From Bradyrhizobium sp. AZCC 2262 (GTDB lineage: Bacteria; Pseudomonadota; Alphaproteobacteria; Rhizobiales; Xanthobacteraceae), in the NCBI RefSeq assembly GCF_036924535.1, contig NZ_JAZHRT010000001.1, forward strand, positions 5,270,001 through 5,334,000: a DNA stretch of 64,000 nucleotides, read 5' to 3'. The notes under the pieces were generated by a model. That model ran no database searches. It was not told where the DNA came from and was given only the letters and a program-made list of their open reading frames with translations. How positions within the stretch are numbered: position 1 is the first letter of the stretch; each line of letters starts with the position of its first letter. Shown piece by piece: positions 33,455 to 43,551 of this stretch. The position numbers and the translations under genes are program-made.

Positions 33455-35116
33455 ATGAGAGTTCTTTTCCGTCCTGTCCTTGCGTTCGCGATCATGCTGG
33501 CGCCTGCCGTGTCGCTCGCCCAGACGCCCGCCCCCGTCGACCTGCGCATTCTCGCGATCAACGATTTTCACGGCTACCTGCGCGCGCCGCCGGGCGGCAT
33601 TACGATCACTGACCCCGAGGACAAGACCAGGAAGATCACCGTCCCTGCCGGCGGCGCCGAACACATGGCGACGCTGGTGGGCCAGCTTCGCGAGGGACAC
33701 AAGAATACGATCTTCGTCGCGGCCGGCGATCTGATCGGCGCCAGCCCATTCCTGTCGGCGATGTTCCATGATGAGCCGACGATCGAGGCGCTGTCGATGA
33801 TGGGCTTGAATATTTCCTCGGTCGGCAATCACGAATTCGACGAGGGCAAGGACGAGCTGCTGCGGATGCAGAACGGCGGCTGCCACCCGGTCGATAAATG
33901 CCAGGGCCCGCATCCGTTTACGGGTGCGAAGTTTCGCTATCTCGCCGCCAGCACGTTCGAGAAGAGCAGCGGCAAGACCGTGTTTCCTCCTTACGAAATC
34001 CGCAGCTTCGACGGCATTCAGGTTGCCTTCATCGGCCTCACGCTGAAGGGTACGCCGGGCCTCGTCTCGCCGGTCGGCGTTGCCGGACTCGAATTCCGCG
34101 ACGAAGCCGAAACGGTAAACGCGCTGATCCCGGAACTGAAGGCACGCGGCGTCGAGGCCATCGTCGTCCTGATCCATGAAGGCGGATTGCCGGCCGGCGA
34201 CTACAATGAATGCAAGGGCATTTCGGGCCCGATCGTCGACATCGTCAAGAAGTTCGATCACGCGGTGGACGTCGTGGTCTCCGGCCACACCCATCGCGCT
34301 TATGTCTGCGAGATCGACGGGCGGCTCGTCACGTCAGGCGACAAATACGGCACGCTCGTCACCGCGATCGATCTCAAGCTCGATCCCGTCACGCGCGACG
34401 TCATCAGCGCCAAGGCAGACAACAGCATCGTTCGATCAGCGACGCTTGCGAAGAACGCCGAGCAAACCGCGCTGATCGAATCCTACGACAGGCTGGCTGC
34501 GCCGATCGCCAACCGTCCGGCGGGTTCGGTGACGGCTACGCTGTCGCGCGTGCCCAACAATGCCGGCGAAAGTCCGCTCGGCGACATCATCGCGGACGCG
34601 CAACTCGCCGCGACCAGCACGAAGGCGAAAGGCGCTGCGGTCATCGCCTTCACCAATCCCGGCGGCGTGCGCGCCGACGTAACACGCCGAGAGGACGGCG
34701 CGGTGACCTATGCCGACCTGTTCGCCAGCCAGCCGTTCCGCAATCAACTGGTGACGATCACGCTGACCGGAAAACAGATCAAGGACATGCTGGAGCAGCA
34801 ATGGCTCGATCCGAAGCGGCCGCGGATCCTGCAGGTATCGAAAGGTTTTGGCTATACATGGGACGGGTCGAAGCCGGATGGCGAGCGCGTGCTGGCGGAA
34901 CGGATGTCGCTGAACGGGCAACCGCTCGATCCCGCGGCGAGCTATCGCGTCACCGTCAACAATTTCCTCGTCGTCGGCGGCGACGGCTTTTCCGTGCTCA
35001 CCCAGGGAACCGCAGCGCTTATCGGCGTCTATGATTCCGACGCGCTGCATGCCTATTTTGGAGCGAACAGCCCGGTCAGCCCGACCGCCGCCGATCGCAT
35101 TATCAGGATCAACTAA
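33455..35116 (+). CDS. periplasmic bifunctional metallophosphatase/5'-nucleotidase
   Basis: A 553-residue protein. The ATG at 33455 gives a clean signal peptide (VLFRPVLAFAIMLAPAVSLA); upstream codons are REP sequence. Metallophosphatase motifs are in order: LAINDFHGYL, AAGDLIGASP, VGNHEFDEG, VVSGHTHRAY. The C-terminal 5'-nucleotidase domain has NPGGVRADVT and the FLVVGGDGFS stretch. This is the UshA/CpdB type of enzyme that removes phosphate from nucleotides in the periplasm. It is about 90 bases upstream of the deacetylase gene and may be co-transcribed with it. Confidence 0.9.
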   Translation: MRVLFRPVLAFAIMLAPAVSLAQTPAPVDLRILAINDFHGYLRAPPGGITITDPEDKTRKITVPAGGAEHMATLVGQLREGHKNTIFVAAGDLIGASPFLSAMFHDEPTIEALSMMGLNISSVGNHEFDEGKDELLRMQNGGCHPVDKCQGPHPFTGAKFRYLAASTFEKSSGKTVFPPYEIRSFDGIQVAFIGLTLKGTPGLVSPVGVAGLEFRDEAETVNALIPELKARGVEAIVVLIHEGGLPAGDYNECKGISGPIVDIVKKFDHAVDVVVSGHTHRAYVCEIDGRLVTSGDKYGTLVTAIDLKLDPVTRDVISAKADNSIVRSATLAKNAEQTALIESYDRLAAPIANRPAGSVTATLSRVPNNAGESPLGDIIADAQLAATSTKAKGAAVIAFTNPGGVRADVTRREDGAVTYADLFASQPFRNQLVTITLTGKQIKDMLEQQWLDPKRPRILQVSKGFGYTWDGSKPDGERVLAERMSLNGQPLDPAASYRVTVNNFLVVGGDGFSVLTQGTAALIGVYDSDALHAYFGANSPVSPTAADRIIRIN

Positions 35117-35206
35117 GCCTGATGCCGTGGGCCTTTCCGAGCGGCTCCTAACGGCCTAGATTAGCCGATCCCGTTGCCGGCGCGCGCCTCTACGCCAGGA
35201 TCCTGC

Positions 35207-36133
35207 ATGACACTCCTTCTGACCCATCCCGCCTGTCTCGACCATGTGACGCCTCCGGGGCATCCGGAACGTCCCGACCGGCTGCGCGCGGTCGCCGAGG
35301 TGCTGGGAGAAGATCGCTTCAAGCCGCTCACGCGCAGCGAGGCGCCGGAAGGCAATCTGGATTCCGTCACGCTGTGCCATGGCGAGCATTATATCGGCGA
35401 GCTCCGGCATATCGCCCCGCAGAGCGGCATGATCTACATCGACGGCGACACCTCGATGTCGCCGGGCACCTGGGAAGCGGTGATGCGCGGCGTCGGCGGC
35501 GCGGTGGCGGCAACCGACGCGGTGATGTCCGGCACGCATCAGAATGCCTTCGTCGCGGTGCGCCCGCCCGGTCACCATGCCGAGGTCTCCAAGCCGATGG
35601 GCTTCTGCTTCTTCGACAATGTCGCCATTGCCGCCCGTCACGCCCAGCGCAAATACGGCATCGGCCGCGCGGCGATCGTCGATTTCGACGTTCATCACGG
35701 CAACGGCACGCAGGATATCTTCTGGCACGATCCGACAGTGATGTATTGCTCGACGCACCAGATGCCGTTGTTTCCCGGTACCGGCGCCAGCGGCGAGCGC
35801 GGCGAGCATGACACCATCGTCAATGCGCCGCTGGCTTCCGAGGACGGCAGCGCCAAGTTCCGTGCCGCGTTCGAAAACCTGATCCTGCCGCAGTTGCAGA
35901 AGTTCGCGCCGGAACTGGTCATCATCTCCGCCGGCTTCGACGCGCATTACCGCGATCCGCTGGCCTCGCTCAACGTGAAGGCGGATGATTTCAACTGGGT
36001 CACGCGCAAGCTGATGGACCAGGCCGAGGCAAGCGCAGGTGGCCGGGTTGTCTCGGTGCTGGAGGGCGGCTACGACCTGCAGGGGCTGAAAGAGTCGGTT
36101 GCGGCGCACGTCACCGCATTGATGGGCGCGTAA
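35207..36133 (+). CDS. histone deacetylase-family (acetoin/polyamine-type) amidohydrolase
   Basis: A 308-residue zinc-dependent deacetylase. Core motifs: RPPGHHAEVS (catalytic His pair), FCFFDNVAIAARHA, DFDVHHGNGTQ (zinc Asp/His) and SAGFDAHYRDP. The start (LLLTHPACLDHVTPPGHPER) is typical for the family; AGGA lies before the ATG. It removes acetyl groups from a small amine or protein; the substrate is not clear. In rhizobia it often sits next to xseB and dxs, as here. Confidence 0.92.
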   Translation: MTLLLTHPACLDHVTPPGHPERPDRLRAVAEVLGEDRFKPLTRSEAPEGNLDSVTLCHGEHYIGELRHIAPQSGMIYIDGDTSMSPGTWEAVMRGVGGAVAATDAVMSGTHQNAFVAVRPPGHHAEVSKPMGFCFFDNVAIAARHAQRKYGIGRAAIVDFDVHHGNGTQDIFWHDPTVMYCSTHQMPLFPGTGASGERGEHDTIVNAPLASEDGSAKFRAAFENLILPQLQKFAPELVIISAGFDAHYRDPLASLNVKADDFNWVTRKLMDQAEASAGGRVVSVLEGGYDLQGLKESVAAHVTALMGA

Positions 36134-36206
36134 ATCCCCGCCACAATAGGCGCTCAAAATTGTTATTTGATTCTGCGCTCTTAAGGGGCGCATTCGGGAA
36201 CTTGAT

Positions 36207-36458
36207 ATGGCCGAAAATACGCAAGCGGACGTCAAAAAACTCTCCTTCGAGCGCGCGATGGAGGAGCTCGAATCGATCGTGAAGCGGCTCGAGGACGGCA
36301 AGGTGCCGCTGGAAGAATCGGTCGCGATCTATGAGCGCGGCGAGGCGCTGAAGCGCCGCTGCGAAGAACTTTTGCGGCAGGCCGAGGCCCGTGTGGACAA
36401 GATCACCACCGACGCCAACGGCCAGGTCACCGGGACCGAGCCGCTCGACGTGCAGTGA
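36207..36458 (+). CDS. xseB: exodeoxyribonuclease VII small subunit
   Basis: An 83-residue protein with the family pattern LSFERAMEELESIVKRLEDG, then KVPLEESVAIYERGEALKRR. XseB binds several copies to XseA to form exonuclease VII, which degrades single-stranded DNA from both ends. xseA is not in this window. The gene lies 73 bases after the deacetylase gene on the same strand. The length and pattern are normal. Confidence 0.95.
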   Translation: MAENTQADVKKLSFERAMEELESIVKRLEDGKVPLEESVAIYERGEALKRRCEELLRQAEARVDKITTDANGQVTGTEPLDVQ

Positions 36459-36637
36459 TCCCGGACGGCCAGAATATCGGACCACGAGAGCCGCGCCTGG
36501 CATGATCGGGCGAATTCGGCGCTCGCCTCCCCACCGAAAGGCTGAACCGCCGGTCAATTTGGTAGCCGATAGTTGCCTAATTAGTACTTGGCGCCCTGCC
36601 CAGCCTGTTATAGTCGGCCATCATCCGGGGACAGTAC

Positions 36638-37924
36638 GTGCGCGTCCAGCACCGCCATATCATCTACATTCAGGGCTACGATCCGCGCGGGCTGGCGCAA
36701 TATTACCGCATGTTCCGGACCGAACTGCGCAAGTTCAGCCGGCTTTACCAGCTCCAGGCCACCATCAGCCGCCCCAAGGTCGCGGCCGACGACGAGATCG
36801 CGTCCTGGACCATCGATACCAAGGCGGACGACTGGCAGACCCGCACGGCCTACGATTTCCTCCGGTTCGAGGATTTCATCCAGCAGGACCTGGCGGCGCC
36901 GATCTGGCGCACCGTCTTCAGCGCGGTGTGGATCTACTGGCGGCTGGTCTTCGCCGGCACCATCGCCCGCTTCGGAAGTGCGAACTGGCGTTTCGCGACG
37001 TTCATCACCTATCCGCATTTGCTGCTGCTGCTGGAAGCCGCGTGCGTCGCAGCCGTCGCTTTTGTCTTCGAGAAGGGGCTGAATGCACTCGGCATTCCCG
37101 ACATTTTCAGCATCACGATCGCGACCGCCCTGTTCGTCGCCCTGCTCGGCATCGTGCTGAAATACACCGAGAACGCCACTTACGTGCTCTATCTGCTGTG
37201 CGACACGATCTGGACCTGGGAGTTCTCGCACCGCGAACGCTCCGAGTGGGACCAGCGCATCGACCGCTTCGCGCAGCATCTGGTCAAGACAGCCAAGCGC
37301 ACCGACGCCGAAGAAATCGTCATCGTCGGCCATAGCTCCGGATCGTTCCTGTCGACGGAAATGCTGGCGCGCGCACTGAAGCTCGACCCCGCGCTCGGCC
37401 GCCACGGTCCGCGAATCGTGCTTTTGACCATCGGCGGCAATTTCCCGATCGTCGGCTATCACGCCGTGTCGAAACAGTTCCGCGACCATCTGCGGCAGCT
37501 CGCCATCGAGCCTTCGATCGACTGGATCGACTGCCAGGCCCGCAAGGACGTGATGAATTTCTACCAGTTCGATCCGATCACGGGCCACGGCATCGACGTC
37601 GGCGCCGCCAGACGCAATCCGAAGATCGTGCCGGTTCGTTTCCGCGACATCATCCGGCCCGAACACTACGAAAAATTTCGCTGGCAGTTCTTCCGCGTGC
37701 ATTTCCAGTTCGTGATGGCCAACGAACTGCCCAATGCCTACGACTTCTTCATGATTGTCTGTGGACCGGTCCCGCTCAGTGAACGCATGGCGCTGCCCGA
37801 CGCCGCGCTTGAAGTCGCCACCGGCGATTCCGTAGCGCGCGATCGGGCCTGGAAAAGCATCGAAGCGGCCACAAGTGCCGCCGATTTGAGCAAATTGGAA
37901 CCATCTGCCCGCCGCAGCGGTTGA
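36638..37924 (+). CDS. membrane protein with alpha/beta-hydrolase-like domain
   Basis: A 428-residue protein starting at GTG 36638 with GGGGA upstream. It starts HIIYIQGYDPRG, as in lipase-like folds. It has two or three hydrophobic segments (about 120-200: LLLLLEAACVAAVAFVF, ITIATALFVALLGIVL). A nucleophile elbow GHSSGSFLS at about 239-247 (G-x-S-x-G) follows, and a DPITGHGIDV stretch could carry the Asp. This suggests a membrane-bound serine hydrolase of unknown substrate. It lies between xseB and dxs, with its own start site. Confidence 0.7.
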   Translation: MRVQHRHIIYIQGYDPRGLAQYYRMFRTELRKFSRLYQLQATISRPKVAADDEIASWTIDTKADDWQTRTAYDFLRFEDFIQQDLAAPIWRTVFSAVWIYWRLVFAGTIARFGSANWRFATFITYPHLLLLLEAACVAAVAFVFEKGLNALGIPDIFSITIATALFVALLGIVLKYTENATYVLYLLCDTIWTWEFSHRERSEWDQRIDRFAQHLVKTAKRTDAEEIVIVGHSSGSFLSTEMLARALKLDPALGRHGPRIVLLTIGGNFPIVGYHAVSKQFRDHLRQLAIEPSIDWIDCQARKDVMNFYQFDPITGHGIDVGAARRNPKIVPVRFRDIIRPEHYEKFRWQFFRVHFQFVMANELPNAYDFFMIVCGPVPLSERMALPDAALEVATGDSVARDRAWKSIEAATSAADLSKLEPSARRSG

Positions 37925-38275
37925 AAAATCAGGCCTTTTCCGACCCGCATCGTGGAACCGAATCGGCTCTGCGGGTTGGCTTTGGCGGCGGCTTTGGTGT
38001 AAAGGTTTCGGTTCGATGGGCTGCGAGAGCAGCTTGCCGGCAGACTTTTTGCCGCCGCAAGTGCTTCAAATGGCTAAAGAAAACGAACCGGGAAGGGTTA
38101 GACGCTACCAACGTGATGCATATCACGTGGTTAAGATCGGAGTGCATCTAGGCTTTCAAATCAGGTACCGGCCCGCCGCGATGGCACCGGGGTCTGGATT
38201 TTCACGGCGCGGTTACCGCGCTTTCCCATCTCGCGTCGGGCCACTCGCCCTGACCTGCAAAATTGGAATATCGCT
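37925..38275. other. gap before dxs
   Basis: About 350 bases with no supported gene. The dxs promoter should lie here; no clear sigma-70 boxes were found. Short frames lack domains. Confidence 0.4.
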
Positions 38276-40201
38276 GTGACCACATATAGCAAAACGCCAC
38301 TTCTCGATACCATCCGCACGCCCGACGATCTTCGCAAGCTCAAGATCGAGCAGGTGCGTCAGGTCGCGGACGAACTCCGCCAGGAAACCATCGATGCCGT
38401 TTCGGTGACCGGCGGTCACTTCGGCGCCGGCCTCGGCGTCGTCGAACTCACCACCGCGATCCACTACATCTTCGACACGCCGCGCGACCGCCTGATCTGG
38501 GACGTCGGCCACCAGGCCTACCCGCACAAGATCCTGACTGGACGCCGCGACCGCATCCGCACGCTGCGCACCGGTGGCGGCCTCTCCGGCTTCACCAAGC
38601 GCACCGAGAGCGACTACGATCCGTTCGGCGCCGCGCATTCCTCGACCTCGATCTCCGCCGGCCTCGGCATGGCGGTGGCGCGCGACCTCTCCGGCGGCAA
38701 GAACAACGTCATCGCCGTGATTGGCGACGGCTCGATGTCCGCGGGCATGGCTTATGAAGCCATGAACAATGCCGGTGCGATGAACTCGCGCCTGATCGTG
38801 ATTCTCAACGACAATGACATGTCGATCGCCCCGCCCGTCGGCGCGATGAGCGCGTATCTGTCCCGCCTCTATTCCGGCAAGACCTACCGTTCGCTGCGCG
38901 AGGCGGCCAAGCAGATCAACAAGCGTCTGCCAAAAATCCTCGCCAACCGCGCCAACCGCGTCGAGGAATATTCCCGCGGCTTCATGATGGACGGCGGCAC
39001 GCTGTTCGAGGAACTCGGCTTCTATTACGTCGGCCCGATCGACGGCCACAACCTCGACCATCTGCTGCCGGTTCTGAAGAACGTCCGCGACATGGAAACC
39101 GGCCCGATCCTGGTTCACGTCGTGACGCAGAAGGGCAAGGGTTACGGCCCGGCGGAGGCTTCCGCCGACAAGTATCACGCCGTGGTCAAGTTCGACGTCG
39201 CCACCGGCGCGCAGGCCAAGGCAAAACCGAATGCGCCGGCCTACCAGAACGTGTTCGGCCAGAGCCTCGTCAAGGAAGCCGAGAAGGACGACAAGATCGT
39301 CGCCATCACCGCGGCGATGCCGTCGGGCACCGGCGTCGATATCTTCAACAAGGCCTTCCCCAACCGGACCTTCGACGTCGGCATCGCCGAGCAGCATGCC
39401 GTGACCTTTGCGGCCGGCCTCGCCACCGAAGGCTACAAGCCGTTCTGTGCGATCTACTCGACCTTCCTGCAGCGCGGCTACGACCAGGTGGTCCATGACG
39501 TCGCGATCCAGAGCCTGCCGGTCCGTTTTGCGATCGACCGCGCCGGCCTGGTCGGCGCCGACGGCGCCACCCATGCCGGTTCGTTCGACTGCGCCTATCT
39601 CGGCTGCCTGCCGAACTTCGTCATCATGGCGGCGTCCGACGAGGCCGAACTGGTGCACATGGTTGCGACGCAGGTCGCGATCAACGATCGCCCGAGCGCG
39701 GTGCGCTATCCGCGCGGCGAAGGCCGCGGCGTCGAAATGCCCGAGGTCGGCATCCCCTTCGAAATCGGCAAGGGCCGCGTCGTCCGCCAGGGCAACAAGA
39801 TCGCCCTGCTCTCGTTCGGCACCCGCATGGCCGAATGCGAAAAGGCCGCCGATGAACTCGCCGCCCACGGCCTCTCCACCACCATTGCCGACGCGCGCTT
39901 CATGAAGCCGCTCGACGTCGATCTGGTACTCAAGCTGGCGCGCGACCACGAGGTGCTGCTCACCATCGAGGAAGGCGCGATCGGCGGCTTCGGCTCGCAC
40001 GTGATGCAGACGCTGTCCGACCACGGCATGCTCGACGGCGGTTTGCGGATGCGCGCGATGATCCTGCCCGACGAGTTCATCGACCACGACTCGCCGACCG
40101 CGATGTATGCCCATGCCGGCCTCGACGCCAAGGGCATCGTCGCCAAGGTGTTCGATGCGCTCGGCAAGGACTACAAGACCGAAACCGTGAAGCTCGCCTG
40201 A
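38276..40201 (+). CDS. dxs: 1-deoxy-D-xylulose-5-phosphate synthase
   Basis: A 641-residue protein starting at GTG 38276. It has all DXS features: the thiamine-diphosphate region [18 protein letters not shown], the N-terminal [15 protein letters not shown] with its catalytic His, the transketolase central domain ([20 protein letters not shown], then [15 protein letters not shown]) and the C-terminal domain. It condenses pyruvate and glyceraldehyde 3-phosphate, the first step of the MEP isoprenoid pathway. The frame has a long antisense open frame, which is a codon artefact. A strong hairpin follows the stop. Confidence 0.97.
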   Translation: MTTYSKTPLLDTIRTPDDLRKLKIEQVRQVADELRQETIDAVSVTGGHFGAGLGVVELTTAIHYIFDTPRDRLIWDVGHQAYPHKILTGRRDRIRTLRTGGGLSGFTKRTESDYDPFGAAHSSTSISAGLGMAVARDLSGGKNNVIAVIGDGSMSAGMAYEAMNNAGAMNSRLIVILNDNDMSIAPPVGAMSAYLSRLYSGKTYRSLREAAKQINKRLPKILANRANRVEEYSRGFMMDGGTLFEELGFYYVGPIDGHNLDHLLPVLKNVRDMETGPILVHVVTQKGKGYGPAEASADKYHAVVKFDVATGAQAKAKPNAPAYQNVFGQSLVKEAEKDDKIVAITAAMPSGTGVDIFNKAFPNRTFDVGIAEQHAVTFAAGLATEGYKPFCAIYSTFLQRGYDQVVHDVAIQSLPVRFAIDRAGLVGADGATHAGSFDCAYLGCLPNFVIMAASDEAELVHMVATQVAINDRPSAVRYPRGEGRGVEMPEVGIPFEIGKGRVVRQGNKIALLSFGTRMAECEKAADELAAHGLSTTIADARFMKPLDVDLVLKLARDHEVLLTIEEGAIGGFGSHVMQTLSDHGMLDGGLRMRAMILPDEFIDHDSPTAMYAHAGLDAKGIVAKVFDALGKDYKTETVKLA

Positions 40202-40211
40202 GGCGGTAGCC

Positions 40212-40242
40212 CCTTCGGTTCTGACCTGATCAGAACCGAAGG
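40212..40242. terminator. hairpin after dxs
   Basis: CCTTCGGTTCTG pairs with CAGAACCGAAGG, a perfect 12-bp stem with a 7-base loop, 10 bases after the dxs stop. There is no T-run, but it can slow or end transcription. Part of the arm (CAGAACCGAAGG) is repeated at 40266-40277. Confidence 0.6.
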
Positions 40243-40300
40243 ACTTGCAGTATCGAAGAATTGGCAGAACCGAAGGCCTGGTCTTTTCGCCGGTAATCCC

Positions 40301-40864
40301 ATGAAGATCTATCTGGCAGGTCCCGATGTGTTCCTGCCGGACGCCATCGAGATCGGGCGCCGCAAGGCGGCGATCTGCACGCGCCATAGCGTGAGCGGGC
40401 TCTATCCGCTCGACAACGCGGTCGATCTTTCGGCCGCCGATGCCTCGCTCGCGATCTTTGAGGGCAACGAGGCCATGATGGACGCAGCCGACGCGATCAT
40501 TGCCAACCTTACGCCGTTTCGCGGCCCCAGTGCCGACGCTGGCACCGTCTATGAACTCGGTTATATGGCCGGGCGCGGCAAGCTCTGCTTCGCCTACAGC
40601 AACGATCCCGCTGACTATGCCGAGCGGGTTGCGCGATCCTTTGCGGTCACGAAAGCCAGTGGCGGCCATCTGATCGACGATGACGGACTGACGGTCGAGG
40701 ATTTCGGACTGCCCGACAATCTCATGATGATCCACACGCTCGACCTGCATGGTGCTAGACTGGTGACGCCGCGGCAGCGACCACAAGATATCTGGCACGA
40801 TCTCACCTCGTTCGAGGCCTGCGTCGCGCTTGCGGCGGATCGCGCCACCGGCAAATCGGACTAA
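40301..40864 (+). CDS. nucleoside 2-deoxyribosyltransferase family protein
   Basis: A 187-residue protein. It starts MKIYLAGPDVFLPDA, the typical nucleotide-binding start of this family, and has ANLTPFRGPSADAGTVYELG, where the Glu is the expected nucleophile. These enzymes move deoxyribose between bases or hydrolyse it in purine and pyrimidine salvage. It lies between dxs and tlyA. The stop is 18 bases before the tlyA start, so the genes may be co-transcribed. Confidence 0.88.
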   Translation: MKIYLAGPDVFLPDAIEIGRRKAAICTRHSVSGLYPLDNAVDLSAADASLAIFEGNEAMMDAADAIIANLTPFRGPSADAGTVYELGYMAGRGKLCFAYSNDPADYAERVARSFAVTKASGGHLIDDDGLTVEDFGLPDNLMMIHTLDLHGARLVTPRQRPQDIWHDLTSFEACVALAADRATGKSD

Positions 40865-40881
40865 CACAAACCGGACTGACA

Positions 40882-41637
40882 TTGACTGACAGGAATGACC
40901 GCGAGACTTCTGCCCGCAAGCGCGTGGACGTGCTGCTGGTCGAGCGCGGCCTGTTCGAAAGCCGCGCCCGCGCCCGCGCCGCGATCGAGTCCGGCGGCGT
41001 GACCGCCGACGGGCGGCCGGTGTTGAAAGTGTCGGAGCTGATCGCCGCCAATGCCGAATTGTCCGCGCAGCCCGCGCATCCCTACGTCTCGCGCGGCGGC
41101 GTCAAGCTCGCCGGCGCCCTGGAGCTGTATCCGATCGAGATCGAGGGCCATGTCTGCCTCGACGTCGGCGCCTCCACCGGCGGCTTCACCGAGGTGCTGC
41201 TTTCGAACGGCGCGAGCCTCGTCTTCGCCATCGATGTCGGGCGCGGCCAGTTGCATCCCTCGCTGCGCGACCACCCCAGGATCGTATCGATGGAAGAAAC
41301 CGATATCCGCAAGTTCGAGGGCAAGCGCCTGCCCGCGCGGCCCGATATCGTCGTCATCGACGTCAGCTTCATTTCCTTGAAGGCGGTGCTGCCGGTGGCG
41401 CTGTCGCTGGCCGCCGCGCCGATGCATCTCCTGGCGCTGATCAAGCCGCAATTCGAGGCGGAGCGAAAGCATTCCAAGCACGGCATCATCCGCAATGCGA
41501 TGGTGCATCAGGAAATCTGCGACGATATCTCGGCATTCGCGACTTCGCTCGGCTGCACCGATATCCAGGTGTTTCCCTCGCCGATCACCGGCGGCGACGG
41601 CAATATCGAATTCTTCATGGGCGCGCGCCGTGGCTGA
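40882..41637 (+). CDS. tlyA: TlyA-family rRNA 2'-O-methyltransferase
   Basis: A 251-residue protein. The S4 RNA-binding domain is at the N-terminus ([20 protein letters not shown]). The FtsJ-type methyltransferase domain has the SAM motif [16 protein letters not shown] and later [13 protein letters not shown] and [13 protein letters not shown]. TlyA methylates ribose in 16S/23S rRNA. The TTG at 40882 is the only suitable start; no clear ribosome-binding site is seen, so the exact N-terminus is uncertain. The next gene begins inside its 3' end, an 8-base overlap. Confidence 0.92.
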   Translation: MTDRNDRETSARKRVDVLLVERGLFESRARARAAIESGGVTADGRPVLKVSELIAANAELSAQPAHPYVSRGGVKLAGALELYPIEIEGHVCLDVGASTGGFTEVLLSNGASLVFAIDVGRGQLHPSLRDHPRIVSMEETDIRKFEGKRLPARPDIVVIDVSFISLKAVLPVALSLAAAPMHLLALIKPQFEAERKHSKHGIIRNAMVHQEICDDISAFATSLGCTDIQVFPSPITGGDGNIEFFMGARRG

Positions 41638-42877
41638 CAGCGAGCGCTTCGTCATCGACCATGTCGGCCATCACGGTGACGGCGTCGCCATCGCGGGCGG
41701 TGGCAACATCTATGTGCCGTACACGCTGGGCGGCGAAACCATCGAGGCCGGTGCGGTTCCCGGCCACCATCCCGACCGCCGGCGATTGCTCAAGGTCGAG
41801 ACCGCAAGCGTCGAGCGGATCGCGCCGTTCTGTCCGCACTTCGGCGTTTGTGGCGGCTGCGCGATCCAGCATTGGGACGCCGGACCCTATCGCGCGTGGA
41901 AGCGCGAACTCGTGGTGACGGCGCTGGCGCAGGCGGGAATCGATTGCGACGTCGCGCCGCTCGTCGATGCCCATGGCGCGGGCCGCAGGCGCATCACTTT
42001 GCACGCACGGATGGGAACGCACGACGTGCTCAAGGTCGGCTATGCGGCGGCCGGTTCGCACGACGTCATTCCGATCGACCGCTGCCCCATTCTGGACCCG
42101 CAGCTGAACGGCGCAATCGAGGCGGCCTGGGCCATCTGCGAACCACTGATTTCGATGGGCAAGCCGCTCGATATCCAGATCACGGCGACCAGTGGCGGCC
42201 TCGACGTTGATGTGCGCGGCTCCGGTCCGGCATCATCGGCCATGATCGCACGGCTGTCGCGCATCGCCGAACAGCATCGGCTGGCTCGGCTGACGCGCCA
42301 CGGCGAGCTGGTCTTGAAGCGAACACCGCCCGTGATTTCGATCGGCGCCGCCCAGGTGGCGCTGCCGCCCGGCTCGTTCCTGCAGGCAACGGTGGCCGGC
42401 GAGGAAACGCTGGCGGCGCTGGTAACAGAGCATTGCAAGCGCGCCAAATACATTGCCGACCTGTTCTGCGGCGTCGGCCCCTTTGCGCTGCGGCTGGCGG
42501 CGAAGTCGCGGATCGCCGCCTTCGACAGCGACGCCGGCGCGGTCACAGCCTTGCAGAAGGCCGCGACGTCCACCTCGGGACTGAAGCCGGTCAGGGCCGA
42601 GCCACGCGACCTGTTTCGCCGCCCGCTGATGCCGCAGGAATTGCGCGACTACGACACGGTCGTGTTCGACCCGCCGCGGCAGGGCGCGCAAGCGCAGGTG
42701 ACGCAGCTCGCGGCCAGCAAGGTGCCGACGGTGGTTTCGGTATCGTGCAACGTCACGACGTTCGCGCGCGACGCGAAGATTTTGATCGACGGCGGCTATA
42801 AAATCGACCGCGTCACGCCGGTCGACCAGTTCCGCCACACGCCGCACGTGGAATTGGTGGCGCGGTTCAGGAGATGA
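41630..42877 (+). CDS. RlmD/RumA-like 23S rRNA uracil-5 methyltransferase
   Basis: A 415-residue protein. The GTG at 41630 ([20 protein letters not shown]) is chosen over a longer frame because upstream codons are tlyA in another frame. A 4Fe-4S cluster site is visible, [10 protein letters not shown], with a further Cys in DRCPIL. The methyltransferase domain has [26 protein letters not shown] and the catalytic Cys in [13 protein letters not shown]. These enzymes make m5U in rRNA. It overlaps tlyA by 8 bases, so the two are co-translated. Confidence 0.92.
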   Translation: MADSERFVIDHVGHHGDGVAIAGGGNIYVPYTLGGETIEAGAVPGHHPDRRRLLKVETASVERIAPFCPHFGVCGGCAIQHWDAGPYRAWKRELVVTALAQAGIDCDVAPLVDAHGAGRRRITLHARMGTHDVLKVGYAAAGSHDVIPIDRCPILDPQLNGAIEAAWAICEPLISMGKPLDIQITATSGGLDVDVRGSGPASSAMIARLSRIAEQHRLARLTRHGELVLKRTPPVISIGAAQVALPPGSFLQATVAGEETLAALVTEHCKRAKYIADLFCGVGPFALRLAAKSRIAAFDSDAGAVTALQKAATSTSGLKPVRAEPRDLFRRPLMPQELRDYDTVVFDPPRQGAQAQVTQLAASKVPTVVSVSCNVTTFARDAKILIDGGYKIDRVTPVDQFRHTPHVELVARFRR

Positions 42878-42890
42878 GATCGCGGAATTC

Positions 42891-42921
42891 GTAGGATGGG
42901 TGGAGCGAAGCGATACCCATC
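42891..42921. repeat. REP class A, left of RAYT 1
   Basis: GTAGGATGGGTGGAGCGAAG followed by CGATACCCATC. It lies on the 3' side of the broken RAYT and is inverted relative to the copy at 43503. Confidence 0.85.
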
Positions 42922-42940
42922 ACCGGATCTCGCATCCCCA

Positions 42941-43474
42941 CTAACGTTCGCCGAACGCATCTCCATGCCCGGAGACATCGCCGGCCCAATCCTCGGGATA
43001 AACGCCGAGTTTCACCATTCGATGAAATGACGAATGCGGCCAATCTCCGACCTGCGTCACATAGCCATGCTTGACCGGATTGATGTGGATGTAGTCGACG
43101 TGACGGGCGAAATCATTTTCATCACGAATGGTGTGCTCCCAATAGCGCCGCTGCCATATGCCGCGTTCGCCCTTGGTGGCCCGGCTCTCGGAAATTCGTT
43201 CGCCGGCTGGAACACGACGCGAGAATCCCGTTTTGATCAACCGCCAACGCGTGGCAAGTCAGCATCGCCGTCGGGCATTGCCCAGACCGCGTGAAGATGA
43301 TCGGGCAGAACAACCATCGCGTCGATCGTGAATGGATGGTCGTGTCGCGTCTCCCCGAAATGCTGCCCGCAATTCGCCGATGTGTTCCGTCAGCAGCCGC
43401 AGTCGCCGCTCCGCCAGGTTAACGGCGAAGAAAAAGCTGCCTCCAACGACAAAGTTGCGACGGTAGTCAGTCAT
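42941..43474 (-). pseudogene. REP-associated tyrosine transposase (RAYT 1), two frameshifts
   Basis: The start MTDYRRNFVVGGSFFFAVNL and the end (WEHTIRDENDFARHVDYIHI, then NPVKHGYV) are in the same frame, but the middle is not. The middle includes the HUH motif in VVLPDHLHAVW. An extra base in a G run near 43353 and a missing base near 43250 explain this: the two shifts cancel out. The Tyr is in VDYIHINP. So the gene is a nearly complete Y1 transposase of the REP type with two compensating shifts. A protein could only arise by frameshifting, so it is called a pseudogene. Class A REPs lie on both sides, inverted. Confidence 0.82.
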
Positions 43475-43502
43475 GTCGACATGCTAAAGCATTGCGTGGT
43501 TT

Positions 43503-43534
43503 GATGGGTATCGCTGCGCTCCACCCGTCCTACG
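43503..43534. repeat. REP class A, right of RAYT 1
   Basis: GATGGGTATCGCTGCGCTCC followed by ACCCGTCCTACG, the reverse form of the copy at 42891. The two flank RAYT 1 as inverted repeats. Confidence 0.85.
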
Positions 43535-43551
43535 GGGCTACTACGAAACAA

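Noticed and set aside
38213..40882. An 889-codon open frame antisense to dxs
   Set aside because: It lies wholly opposite dxs and the deoxyribosyltransferase gene, has the His/Ala/Gly/Asp-rich look of antisense frames in GC-rich DNA and no domain.
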